NCBI GenBank assembly: GCA_015485375.1
Contig: WFTU01000089.1
Span: 1 to 6,775 of the forward strand
Reading direction: 5' to 3'
From: Paracoccaceae bacterium
GTDB taxonomy: Bacteria > Pseudomonadota > Alphaproteobacteria > Rhodobacterales > Rhodobacteraceae
Length of the DNA: 6,775 nucleotides
The notes under the pieces were generated by a model, which searched no databases, was not told the origin of the DNA, and worked only from the letters and a program-made list of their open reading frames with translations. A program made the translations under genes and the position numbers. Below are positions 1-4,829 of the stretch, piece after piece. How positions within the stretch are numbered: position 1 is the stretch's first letter; each line of letters opens with the position of its first letter.

Positions 1-258
1 CGCTTCGACGAGGAAAAATACGGCACCGACGGCGGCCCCTTGCATGATCCCAATGTCATCGCATGGTTGCTGAAGCCCGAAATCTATCAGGGCCGCCATA
101 TCAACGTGGAGGTCGAAACCGCCAGCGAGCTGACCATGGGCATGACCGTGGCGGACTGGTGGCGGGTGACGGACAGGCCGGAAAACGTGTTTTTCGTGCG
201 CGATCTGGACGCGGATGCGTTTTTTGCCCTGCTGCTGGAGCGGATCGGCACGCTATGA
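1..258 (+). CDS. Nucleoside hydrolase (IunH family), 3' end only
   Basis: This is the C-terminal 85 residues of a gene that begins before the window, read in frame from base 1 to TGA at 256-258. The fragment starts RFDEEKYGTDGGPLHDPNVI, then has a VEVET...LTMGMTVADWW stretch and ends in a D..AFFALLLERI helix. This matches the C-terminal part of inosine-uridine preferring nucleoside hydrolases. The PLHDP segment (His at visible residue 15) carries the conserved active-site histidine of the family, and the following VEV..ELT.GMTV..W strand-turn is typical. The family cleaves the N-glycosidic bond of ribonucleosides to give ribose and free base, in purine or pyrimidine salvage. The aspartate-rich N-terminal calcium site lies outside the window, so substrate class (inosine-uridine, purine- or pyrimidine-specific) cannot be judged. 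Its transcript would run toward rsfS. No clear terminator follows, but rsfS appears to have its own promoter. Confidence 0.88.
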   Translation, partial: RFDEEKYGTDGGPLHDPNVIAWLLKPEIYQGRHINVEVETASELTMGMTVADWWRVTDRPENVFFVRDLDADAFFALLLERIGTL

Positions 259-274
259 CCTTGACTCCGCCCGC

Positions 275-303
275 TTGAGGCAACAAATGCGCTGTGATAT
301 ATT
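275..303 (+). promoter_or_regulatory. Predicted sigma70-type promoter for rsfS-rlmH
   Basis: A -35 like TTGAGG (275-280) and a -10 like TATATT (298-303) are separated by exactly 17 bases. The -10 is preceded by TGA (295-297), giving an extended -10 element. The -10 matches the consensus at five of six positions and the -35 at four of six. A start of transcription near 310 would give a leader of about 43 bases before the probable rsfS start at 354. The site lies in the gap after the nucleoside hydrolase stop, which is a sensible place. It is a by-eye prediction with no experimental support. Confidence 0.6.
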
Positions 304-315
304 GCAAACCATCTG

Positions 316-331
316 GCGCCGGACGTGGCGC
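316..331 (+). other. Small inverted repeat in the predicted rsfS leader
   Basis: GCGCC (316-320) and GGCGC (327-331) can pair as a five-base stem around a six-base loop. It sits between the predicted transcription start and the AGGAGG ribosome binding site. It is short and could be chance in GC-rich DNA. It leaves the ribosome binding site unpaired, so no regulatory switch is evident. Confidence 0.25.
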
Positions 332-339
332 ATTGAATC

Positions 340-356
340 AGGAGGACATCGTTCTG
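340..356 (+). promoter_or_regulatory. Strong ribosome binding site deciding a CTG start for rsfS
   Basis: A perfect AGGAGG lies at 340-345. Eight bases downstream, in the rsfS frame, is CTG at 354-356. No ATG, GTG or TTG falls at a suitable distance in this frame. The in-frame alternatives are GTG at 294 and TTG at 333, both upstream of the ribosome binding site. The GTG also lies inside the predicted promoter and so would not be transcribed from it. The site therefore points to a rare CTG start. Confidence 0.6.
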
Positions 357-782
357 TCGGAACGTGTTGATGCGGCCGGAGAGGCCGCGAAATCCGCAAC
401 CACCACAATCGGTGCAAGCGGAGACAAAGAGCAGAGCGCCGCGATGCTGGCCCGTATTCTGGGCTCGCTGGACGAGAACAAGGCCGAAGAGGTCGTGGTG
501 ATCCCCTTGGAAGGCAAATCCGAAATGGCCGACAATATGGTCATCGCATCGGGCCGCTCGACCCGTCAGGTCTCGGCGCTGGCGGATATGCTGTTCAAGA
601 AGATCAAGGAAGAAACCGGAATCATCTGCCGTATGGAAGGCAAGGATTCCGGCGACTGGGTGCTGATCGACTGCGGCGACGCCGTGGTGCATCTGTTCCG
701 CCCCGAGGTCCGCGAATTCTACCAGCTCGAAAAAATGTGGCAGGCCGCCGGCGGTCCCGCCGCCGGTGCCGACGCGGAATAA
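354..782 (+). CDS. rsfS: Ribosome silencing factor RsfS
   Basis: RsfS (RsfA, Iojap, DUF143) binds ribosomal protein uL14 on the large subunit and blocks joining of the small subunit, lowering translation when nutrients are scarce. From the CTG at 354 the protein has 142 residues. An unconserved polar leader of about 28 residues comes first. The family domain then runs from about 30 (MLARILGSLDENKAEEVVVI) through MADNMVIASGRSTRQVSALA (58-77) to GDWVLIDCGDAVVHLF (100-115) and the terminal YQLEKMW helix. These are the signature blocks of the family, and the length fits alphaproteobacterial members. The start is uncertain: GTG at 294 would add 20 residues and TTG at 333 would add 7, but only the CTG is correctly spaced from AGGAGG (340-345). 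The TAA stop is followed at once by the ATG of rlmH, so the two genes are very likely co-transcribed and translationally coupled. The function is certain from the motifs; only the start is open. Confidence 0.93.
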   Translation: MSERVDAAGEAAKSATTTIGASGDKEQSAAMLARILGSLDENKAEEVVVIPLEGKSEMADNMVIASGRSTRQVSALADMLFKKIKEETGIICRMEGKDSGDWVLIDCGDAVVHLFRPEVREFYQLEKMWQAAGGPAAGADAE

Positions 783-1253
783 ATGCGCGTCAGCCTTTGC
801 GTTGTCGGTCGCCTGCGCGGCGGACCGGAACGCGAGATCCTCGACGATTACCTGACACGGTTCGACCGCACGGGCCGCGCGCTCGGCCTCGGCCCCGCGA
901 AGGTGATCGAGGTCGAGGACAAAAAGGGCGGCGGCATGGAGGCCGAGGCAAAGCTCCTGCGCAATGCCATCCCCGCCGACGCGCTGCTGGTGACGCTGGA
1001 CGAGCGCGGCAAGCTGCTGACCTCGCCCGAATTTTCCCGCAAGCTCGGCAACTGGCGCGATGACAGGCGACAGGACGTGGCTTTCGTAATCGGCGGGGCC
1101 GACGGGATCGCGCCGAACCTGCGCGCCGAGGCGGATTTTTCCCTGTCCTTCGGTAAAATGGTCTGGCCGCACATGCTGGTGCGGGTAATGTTGGCAGAGC
1201 AGCTCTATCGCGCCGCCGCCATTCAGGCCAACACCCCCTATCATCGGGCTTGA
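783..1253 (+). CDS. rlmH: 23S rRNA (pseudouridine1915-N3)-methyltransferase RlmH
   Basis: RlmH is a small SPOUT-class methyltransferase that uses S-adenosylmethionine to methylate N3 of pseudouridine 1915 in helix 69 of 23S rRNA, acting on assembled 70S ribosomes. The protein has 156 residues, against 155 in Escherichia coli. Visible landmarks are LDERG (72-76), the cofactor-loop glycines in FVIGGADG (101-108), and the conserved C-terminal block from SFGKMVWPHMLVRV (122-135) through AEQLYRAAAI to the terminal NTPYHRA. These are the trefoil-knot and active-site segments of the family, and all appear intact. The ATG directly follows the rsfS stop (TAAATG). Only a weak GGAA (776-779) sits close upstream, so translation probably depends on ribosomes finishing rsfS. 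The rsfS-rlmH pairing is widely conserved and places both genes in ribosome maturation and control. Confidence 0.96.
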   Translation: MRVSLCVVGRLRGGPEREILDDYLTRFDRTGRALGLGPAKVIEVEDKKGGGMEAEAKLLRNAIPADALLVTLDERGKLLTSPEFSRKLGNWRDDRRQDVAFVIGGADGIAPNLRAEADFSLSFGKMVWPHMLVRVMLAEQLYRAAAIQANTPYHRA

Positions 1254-1278
1254 TTGCCCTGACGCGGGGGCATACATA
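1250..1278 (+). promoter_or_regulatory. Weak candidate promoter before gpmI
   Basis: TTGATT (1250-1255) and TACATA (1273-1278) are 17 bases apart in the 52-base gap before gpmI. The -35 matches four of six consensus bases and the -10 only three. The spacing is ideal but the -10 is poor, so this may be chance, with gpmI read mainly from the upstream rsfS promoter. Confidence 0.25.
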
Positions 1279-1304
1279 AAGCCTGTCCTGAAACGGAGGC
1301 CCCC
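1266..1304 (+). other. GC inverted repeat spanning the gpmI leader
   Basis: GGGGGC (1266-1271) is the exact reverse complement of GCCCCC (1299-1304). The right arm takes in the last G of the CGGAGG ribosome binding site (1294-1299) and most of the all-C spacer before the ATG at 1306. Pairing across the 27-base loop would partly mask the start region. The loop is long and the stem only six pairs, so regulation is speculative. Confidence 0.25.
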
Positions 1305-1305
1305 C

Positions 1306-2841
1306 ATGTCCACACCCAAGCCCGTAGTCCTGTGTATTCTTGACGGTTGGGGCCTGCGCCCCGAACGTGAAAACAACGCGGTTGCACTGGGCAACACCCC
1401 GAATTTCGACTGGATCATGGCGGACTGCCCGCACGCGACGCTGGCCGCGCACGGAACCGATGTCGGTCTGCCGGAGGGACAGATGGGCAATTCCGAAGTG
1501 GGGCATATGAATATCGGCGCGGGCCGGATCGTCTGGATGGACCTGCCGAAGGTCAACAAGGCGATCGAGACCGGCGAGTTCGACCATAACCCTGCCCTGC
1601 AGCGCTTCATCGAAAAGCTGAAAGCCAGCGGCGGCACCGCCCATATCGCGGGGCTGGCCTCGCCCGGTGGAGTGCATTCGCATCAGGACCATATCGCGCG
1701 CGCGGCAACGGTGATCGCCGCTGCGGGTATTCCGGTAAATATCCATGCGTTCCTCGACGGTCGCGACGTTCCGCCGCAATCGGCGGACGAGCAGATGGCA
1801 AAGCTGGAGGGCGATCTGCCTGCCGGTGCCGCGATTTCCACCGTTTGCGGCCGTTTCTTCGCCATGGACCGTGACAAGCGCTGGGATCGGGTGCAGCAGG
1901 CCTTCGACCTTATGGTGATGGCAAAGGGCAAGCGCGCCTTCAGCGTGCAGGACGCGATCGAGGAGGCATATGCCGCTGGTGAAACCGATGAATTCGTTTC
2001 GCCGACCGTGATCGGAAACTATGCGGGCATGAAGGATGGCGACGGCTTGTTGTTCATGAACTTCCGCGCGGATCGGGCGCGGGAAATTCTGGCGGCGCTT
2101 GGCGATCCGGATTTCGACGCCTTCGATGTATCGGCCCGACCGAAACTCGCGGCCCTTACAGGGCTGGTGGAATACTCCGACGCGCACAATTCCTATATGG
2201 ATGTGATGTATCCTTCCGAGGATATCATAAACACCCTTGGCCATTGGGTTGCCACACATGGCCGGACCCAGTTCCGGCTGGCGGAGACCGAGAAATACCC
2301 GCATGTCACGTTTTTCATGAATGGCGGGCAGGAGGTGCCCGAGGGCGGCGAGGACCGCTATGTCGCGCCCAGCCCGAAGGTGAAAACCTATGACATGCAG
2401 CCGGAGATGTCGGCCGCCGAGGTCACGGACCATCTGGTCGAGGCGATCCGCGGGCAGGAGTATGATCTGATCATCATCAACTTCGCCAACCCCGACATGG
2501 TCGGTCATACCGGCGACCTGCAGGCCGCGATCAAGGCTGTCGAGGCGGTGGACAAGGGGCTGGGGCAGGCGCTCGACGCGATCGGGGACGTGGGCGGCGC
2601 CATGATCGTCACGGCCGACCACGGCAATTGCGAAACCATGGTCGATCCGGTTACCGGCGGTCCGCATACGGCGCACACCTGCAATCCGGTGCCGGTGGTG
2701 CTGGTGGGTGGTCCCGAAGGGGCGGCGCTGCGCAGTGGCGGACGGCTTTCGGACCTCGCGCCGACGTTGCTGGAACTGATGAACCTGCCGAAACCGGCGG
2801 AGATGACCGGCGAAACCTTGCTTGAATCTGTGGCATCCTGA
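1306..2841 (+). CDS. gpmI: 2,3-bisphosphoglycerate-independent phosphoglycerate mutase
   Basis: This cytoplasmic enzyme interconverts 3- and 2-phosphoglycerate in glycolysis and gluconeogenesis through a phosphoserine intermediate and two manganese ions. It belongs to the alkaline phosphatase superfamily and is unrelated to the cofactor-dependent mutase GpmA. The protein has 511 residues, the usual length. All expected motifs are visible: LDGWG (Asp13), GNSEVGH (phosphorylated Ser63), GGVHSHQDH (His124), FLDGRD (150-155), FRADRARE (Arg254, Arg257), Lys330 in ETEKYPH, NFANPDMVGHTGD (Asp397, His401), TADHGN (Asp438, His439) and HTAHT (His457). Residues 78-300 form the inserted transferase domain between the two phosphatase-like halves. 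The ATG is preceded by CGGAGG (1294-1299) with a six-base spacer, and alternative starts are not needed. It lies 52 bases after rlmH on the same strand and may share its transcript. No intrinsic terminator is seen after its TGA. Confidence 0.98.
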   Translation: MSTPKPVVLCILDGWGLRPERENNAVALGNTPNFDWIMADCPHATLAAHGTDVGLPEGQMGNSEVGHMNIGAGRIVWMDLPKVNKAIETGEFDHNPALQRFIEKLKASGGTAHIAGLASPGGVHSHQDHIARAATVIAAAGIPVNIHAFLDGRDVPPQSADEQMAKLEGDLPAGAAISTVCGRFFAMDRDKRWDRVQQAFDLMVMAKGKRAFSVQDAIEEAYAAGETDEFVSPTVIGNYAGMKDGDGLLFMNFRADRAREILAALGDPDFDAFDVSARPKLAALTGLVEYSDAHNSYMDVMYPSEDIINTLGHWVATHGRTQFRLAETEKYPHVTFFMNGGQEVPEGGEDRYVAPSPKVKTYDMQPEMSAAEVTDHLVEAIRGQEYDLIIINFANPDMVGHTGDLQAAIKAVEAVDKGLGQALDAIGDVGGAMIVTADHGNCETMVDPVTGGPHTAHTCNPVPVVLVGGPEGAALRSGGRLSDLAPTLLELMNLPKPAEMTGETLLESVAS

Positions 2842-2884
2842 GCATCTGTTAAAGAAATTGTGATGTGCTTGCGACATTCGGGCT

Positions 2885-2920
2885 GGAACGTTCGCGCTGA
2901 AAAGGGTCTATATAGGGTCT
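2885..2920 (+). promoter_or_regulatory. Candidate ctpA promoter with 11-base-period direct repeat
   Basis: The AT-rich TATATA (2909-2914) is the best -10-like element in the gap between gpmI and ctpA. It is flanked by two copies of GGGTCT (2904-2909 and 2915-2920), exactly 11 bases apart and so on the same helix face. Upstream is GGAAC (2885-2889), within the palindrome GAACGTTC (2886-2893). Read with GTCTA (2906-2910), GGAAC resembles the envelope-stress sigma-E pattern of enterobacteria (GGAACTT, about 16 bases, TCTGA-like). Rhodobacter RpoE is known to prefer a different sequence, so the sigma class is open. No good TTGACA-like -35 is placed 17 bases before TATATA. Promoter function is inferred from position and composition. 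Confidence 0.4.
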
Positions 2921-2928
2921 GGCATATT

Positions 2929-2939
2929 CGGGATTCCCG
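2929..2939. promoter_or_regulatory. Short perfect palindrome upstream of ctpA
   Basis: CGGGA (2929-2933) and TCCCG (2935-2939) form a perfect inverted repeat around a single central T. It lies between the candidate -10 at 2909-2914 and the ctpA ribosome binding site. As DNA it could be a half-sites-touching operator. As RNA the one-base loop cannot form a good hairpin. With only five bases per arm, chance is possible. Confidence 0.25.
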
Positions 2940-2957
2940 TGTGAATGCCCGCAAAAC

Positions 2958-2974
2958 AGGAAGTATTGAGAATG
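2958..2974 (+). promoter_or_regulatory. Ribosome binding site deciding the ctpA start
   Basis: AGGAAG (2958-2963) lies eight bases before the ATG at 2972. An upstream in-frame ATG at 2945 has no such site and would put nine extra polar residues (MPAKQEVLR) before the signal peptide. The start at 2972 is therefore preferred. Confidence 0.75.
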
Positions 2975-4303
2975 AATAAATATTTCATCGCCGCAATCGG
3001 TGGCGCAGTCGCAGGGGTCGCACTGACCGCACAGTTCGCCGGTCCGCTCGTGGCACAGGAGCAGACCGACCTGCAGACCACCTATGAACAGCTCGACCTG
3101 TTCGGCACGATTTTCGAGCGTATCCAGTCGGATTATGTCGAGGAAGTCGACTCCAAGGCACTGATCGAGGCGGCCATCAACGGCATGCTGACCTCGCTCG
3201 ATCCGCATTCCAGCTACCTGCCGCCGAAAGATTTCGAGGACATGCAGGTGGAAACCCGTGGCGAGTTCGGCGGTCTGGGGATCGAAGTGACGCAGCAGGA
3301 CGGTTTTGTGAAGGTGGTTTCGCCCATTGACGACACTCCCGCCGCCAACGCCGGTATCCAGTCAGGCGACCTGATCACCCAGATCGATGGCGAGAGCGTT
3401 CTGGGCCTGACACTGAATGATGCAGTCGACCTGTTACGCGGTCCGGTCGGGGCCGAAGTGGTTATCACCATCTTCCGCGAAGGTGTGGACGAGCCGTTCG
3501 ACGTGACAATCGTGCGCGACGTTATCAAAGTCAAAGCCGTGCGCGTGCGTACCGAGGGGCGGGCCGTGGTGCTGCGCATTACCTCTTTCACCGAACAGAC
3601 CTATGCCGATCTGAAGGCCGGCATGGAAGCGGAAGTGGAGGCCAATGGCGGTATTGACAATATTGACGGGTTCGTCCTCGATCTGCGCAACAATCCGGGC
3701 GGGCTGCTCAATCAGGCGATTGCCGTGTCCGATGCTTTCCTTGACGCGGGCGAAATCGTTTCGACCCGTGGCCGCAACCCCGAGGACAGCGACCGTTTCA
3801 ACGCGGAACCGGGCGATCTGGCCGAAGGTAAACCGATTGTCGTGCTGATCAACGGCGGTTCGGCCTCGGCTTCGGAAATCGTGGCCGGCGCGCTGAAAGA
3901 CCATGCGCGCGCGATCGTAGTCGGGACCAAGAGCTTCGGCAAAGGGTCCGTCCAGACCATCATGCCGATCCAGGGCGAAGGCGCGATGCGCCTGACCACG
4001 GCGCGCTATTACACCCCGTCGGGCCGCTCGATCCAGAACCTCGGCGTGACGCCGGATATTCTGGTTGAACAGCGCCCGCCGGTCGAAAGGCCCGCGACCG
4101 AGGATACCCCCGCCAGCCGTCTGCGTTCCGAGGCCGACCTGCGCGGCACGCTCAGCAACGACTCGCTGACCGAGGAAGAGCGCCAGCAACTGGAACAGGA
4201 GCGTGCGGAACTGGAGGCCATGGCGGCACTTCGCGATTCCGATTACCAGCTTGCCTACGGGCTGGATATCCTGCGCGGACTGAACGTGCTGGGTGCAAAA
4301 TAA
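2972..4303 (+). CDS. ctpA: S41 family C-terminal processing peptidase (CtpA)
   Basis: CtpA-type serine proteases act in the periplasm, cutting envelope proteins or peptidoglycan hydrolases from the C-terminus after substrate capture by a PDZ domain. From ATG 2972 the protein has 443 residues. MNKYF followed by a hydrophobic stretch to about residue 28 (possible cleavage after LVA) is a signal peptide or a membrane anchor. A helical cap region (about 32-95, with the family motif SLDPHSSYL at 75-83) leads to the PDZ domain (about 97-172; GLGIEV, SPIDDTPAANAGIQSGDLI). The S41 core follows, with LDLRNNPGGLL (237-246), the nucleophile Ser299 in GGSASASE and the general base Lys324 in SFGKGSVQ, 25 residues later as in E. 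coli Prc, plus Gln328. A charged, probably coiled helix (400-420) comes near the end. The catalytic set is complete, so the enzyme should be active. It sits alone between its own upstream regulatory region and the rppH hairpin. No envC-like gene precedes it. Confidence 0.95.
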   Translation: MNKYFIAAIGGAVAGVALTAQFAGPLVAQEQTDLQTTYEQLDLFGTIFERIQSDYVEEVDSKALIEAAINGMLTSLDPHSSYLPPKDFEDMQVETRGEFGGLGIEVTQQDGFVKVVSPIDDTPAANAGIQSGDLITQIDGESVLGLTLNDAVDLLRGPVGAEVVITIFREGVDEPFDVTIVRDVIKVKAVRVRTEGRAVVLRITSFTEQTYADLKAGMEAEVEANGGIDNIDGFVLDLRNNPGGLLNQAIAVSDAFLDAGEIVSTRGRNPEDSDRFNAEPGDLAEGKPIVVLINGGSASASEIVAGALKDHARAIVVGTKSFGKGSVQTIMPIQGEGAMRLTTARYYTPSGRSIQNLGVTPDILVEQRPPVERPATEDTPASRLRSEADLRGTLSNDSLTEEERQQLEQERAELEAMAALRDSDYQLAYGLDILRGLNVLGAK

Positions 4304-4309
4304 ACCTGC

Positions 4310-4333
4310 CGGGCGGGGCTATGGCTCCGCCCG
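4310..4333 (+). other. Strong GC hairpin between ctpA and rppH
   Basis: The arms CGGGCGGGGC (4310-4319) and GCTCCGCCCG (4324-4333) pair over ten positions, nine Watson-Crick and one G-U, with a four-base TATG loop. The stem begins seven bases after the ctpA stop and ends four bases before the rppH ribosome binding site AAGGGG (4338-4343). No run of T follows, so it does not look like a standard intrinsic terminator. It could protect the 3' end of ctpA mRNA, mark a processing point, pause or partly terminate polymerase, or tune rppH translation. Confidence 0.6.
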
Positions 4334-4337
4334 CTGC

Positions 4338-4352
4338 AAGGGGATTGAAATG
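4338..4352 (+). promoter_or_regulatory. Ribosome binding site deciding the rppH start
   Basis: AAGGGG (4338-4343) lies six bases before ATG 4350. This selects MNEADRLSLPYRPNVG as the N-terminus, which fits RppH family proteins. It argues against an in-frame upstream start at 4293, which would overlap the end of ctpA and encode the hairpin. Confidence 0.75.
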
Positions 4353-4829
4353 AACGAAGCCGATCGCCTGTCGTTGCCCTATCGCCCCAACGTCGGCCTG
4401 ATGATCCGCAATCCGCAGGGCCGTATTTTTGCCGGACGGCGCATCGACTACCCCGATGCTTGGCAGATGCCGCAAGGCGGTATCGACGAGGGCGAAGAGC
4501 CGCTCGAGGCTGCTTTTCGCGAACTCAACGAGGAAACCGGCATTATCCGCGATGCCGTGAAGCTACTGGCTGAAAGCCGCGACTGGCACACCTACGATTT
4601 TCCGCCGGAAGTGGCCGGAAAACTGTGGAAAGGCGGTTATCGCGGACAGAAACAGCGCTGGTATCTGCTGGGATTCGAGGGCGAGGACCGGCAGATCAAC
4701 ATCGCGACAGAACACCCGGAATTCGACGTCTGGCGCTGGATGGAGCCGCCGGAACTGATCGAGCGGATCGTGCCGTTCAAGCGCGATATCTACCGCGCGG
4801 TGATGCGGGAGTTTTCTATTCCGCTCTAG
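4350..4829 (+). CDS. rppH: RNA 5'-pyrophosphohydrolase RppH (Nudix)
   Basis: RppH removes pyrophosphate from the triphosphorylated 5' end of mRNA, leaving a monophosphate that speeds attack by RNase E or similar nucleases; family members also act on dinucleoside polyphosphates. The protein has 159 residues, normal for the family. YRPNVGLMIRN (11-21) is the usual N-terminal strand, followed by WQMPQGGID (38-46). The Nudix box is complete: Gly43, Glu49, Arg57-Glu58, Glu61, Glu62 and Gly64, the glutamates being the metal ligands. KLWKGGYRGQKQRWYLLGF (91-109) and EFDVWRWMEPPELIERIVPFKRDIY (124-148) are characteristic of the RppH/IalA subgroup rather than other Nudix enzymes. It follows ctpA by 46 bases, with a strong hairpin in the gap. 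Its last 14 bases overlap, tail to tail, the end of the acyltransferase gene on the other strand. The final SIPL residues could therefore have been shaped by that junction. Confidence 0.96.
   Translation: MNEADRLSLPYRPNVGLMIRNPQGRIFAGRRIDYPDAWQMPQGGIDEGEEPLEAAFRELNEETGIIRDAVKLLAESRDWHTYDFPPEVAGKLWKGGYRGQKQRWYLLGFEGEDRQINIATEHPEFDVWRWMEPPELIERIVPFKRDIYRAVMREFSIPL
4816..4829. other. 14-base tail-to-tail overlap of rppH and the acyltransferase gene
   Basis: The rppH stop TAG is at 4827-4829 on the plus strand. The acyltransferase stop is TAG read on the minus strand at 4818-4816. The coding regions thus share 14 bases, and neither gene has room for a terminator before entering the other. Fully complementary transcript ends are expected if both are expressed. 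Confidence 0.85.

Noticed and set aside
87..1637. A 516-codon open frame on the minus strand spanning the nucleoside hydrolase, rsfS, rlmH and the start of gpmI
   Set aside because: It crosses four real genes and their gaps, shows no domain and has shadow-like composition.
2868..2874. CTTGCGA as the -35 of a heat-shock or housekeeping promoter for ctpA
   Set aside because: The only good -10 (TATATA at 2909) is more than 30 bases away, and nothing -10-like lies 17 bases downstream.
790..2877. A 695-codon open frame on the minus strand opposite rlmH and gpmI
   Set aside because: The plus strand encodes complete, motif-rich RlmH and GpmI here. The antisense product is rich in His, Arg and Gly with no recognisable domain, as expected for a shadow of high third-position GC.
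2886..2893. GAACGTTC as a LexA (SOS) box
   Set aside because: The alphaproteobacterial LexA site needs two GAAC or GTTC half-sites as a direct repeat seven bases apart. Here the halves abut as a palindrome.
2945..2971. A longer ctpA beginning at ATG 2945
   Set aside because: It would put nine polar residues before the signal peptide and lacks a ribosome binding site. ATG 2972 has AGGAAG at eight bases.
3434..4189. A 251-codon open frame antisense to ctpA
   Set aside because: It lies wholly within the catalytic half of ctpA, has no family features and is explained by codon bias of ctpA.
4310..4337. The ctpA-rppH hairpin as a standard intrinsic terminator
   Set aside because: The stem is strong but is followed by CTGCAAGG, with no T-run, and rppH begins 16 bases later. 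It is listed as a structure of unknown role.
4293..4349. A longer rppH beginning at an ATG at 4293
   Set aside because: It would overlap the ctpA end, encode the hairpin and lacks a ribosome binding site. ATG 4350 has AAGGGG six bases upstream and matches family N-termini.
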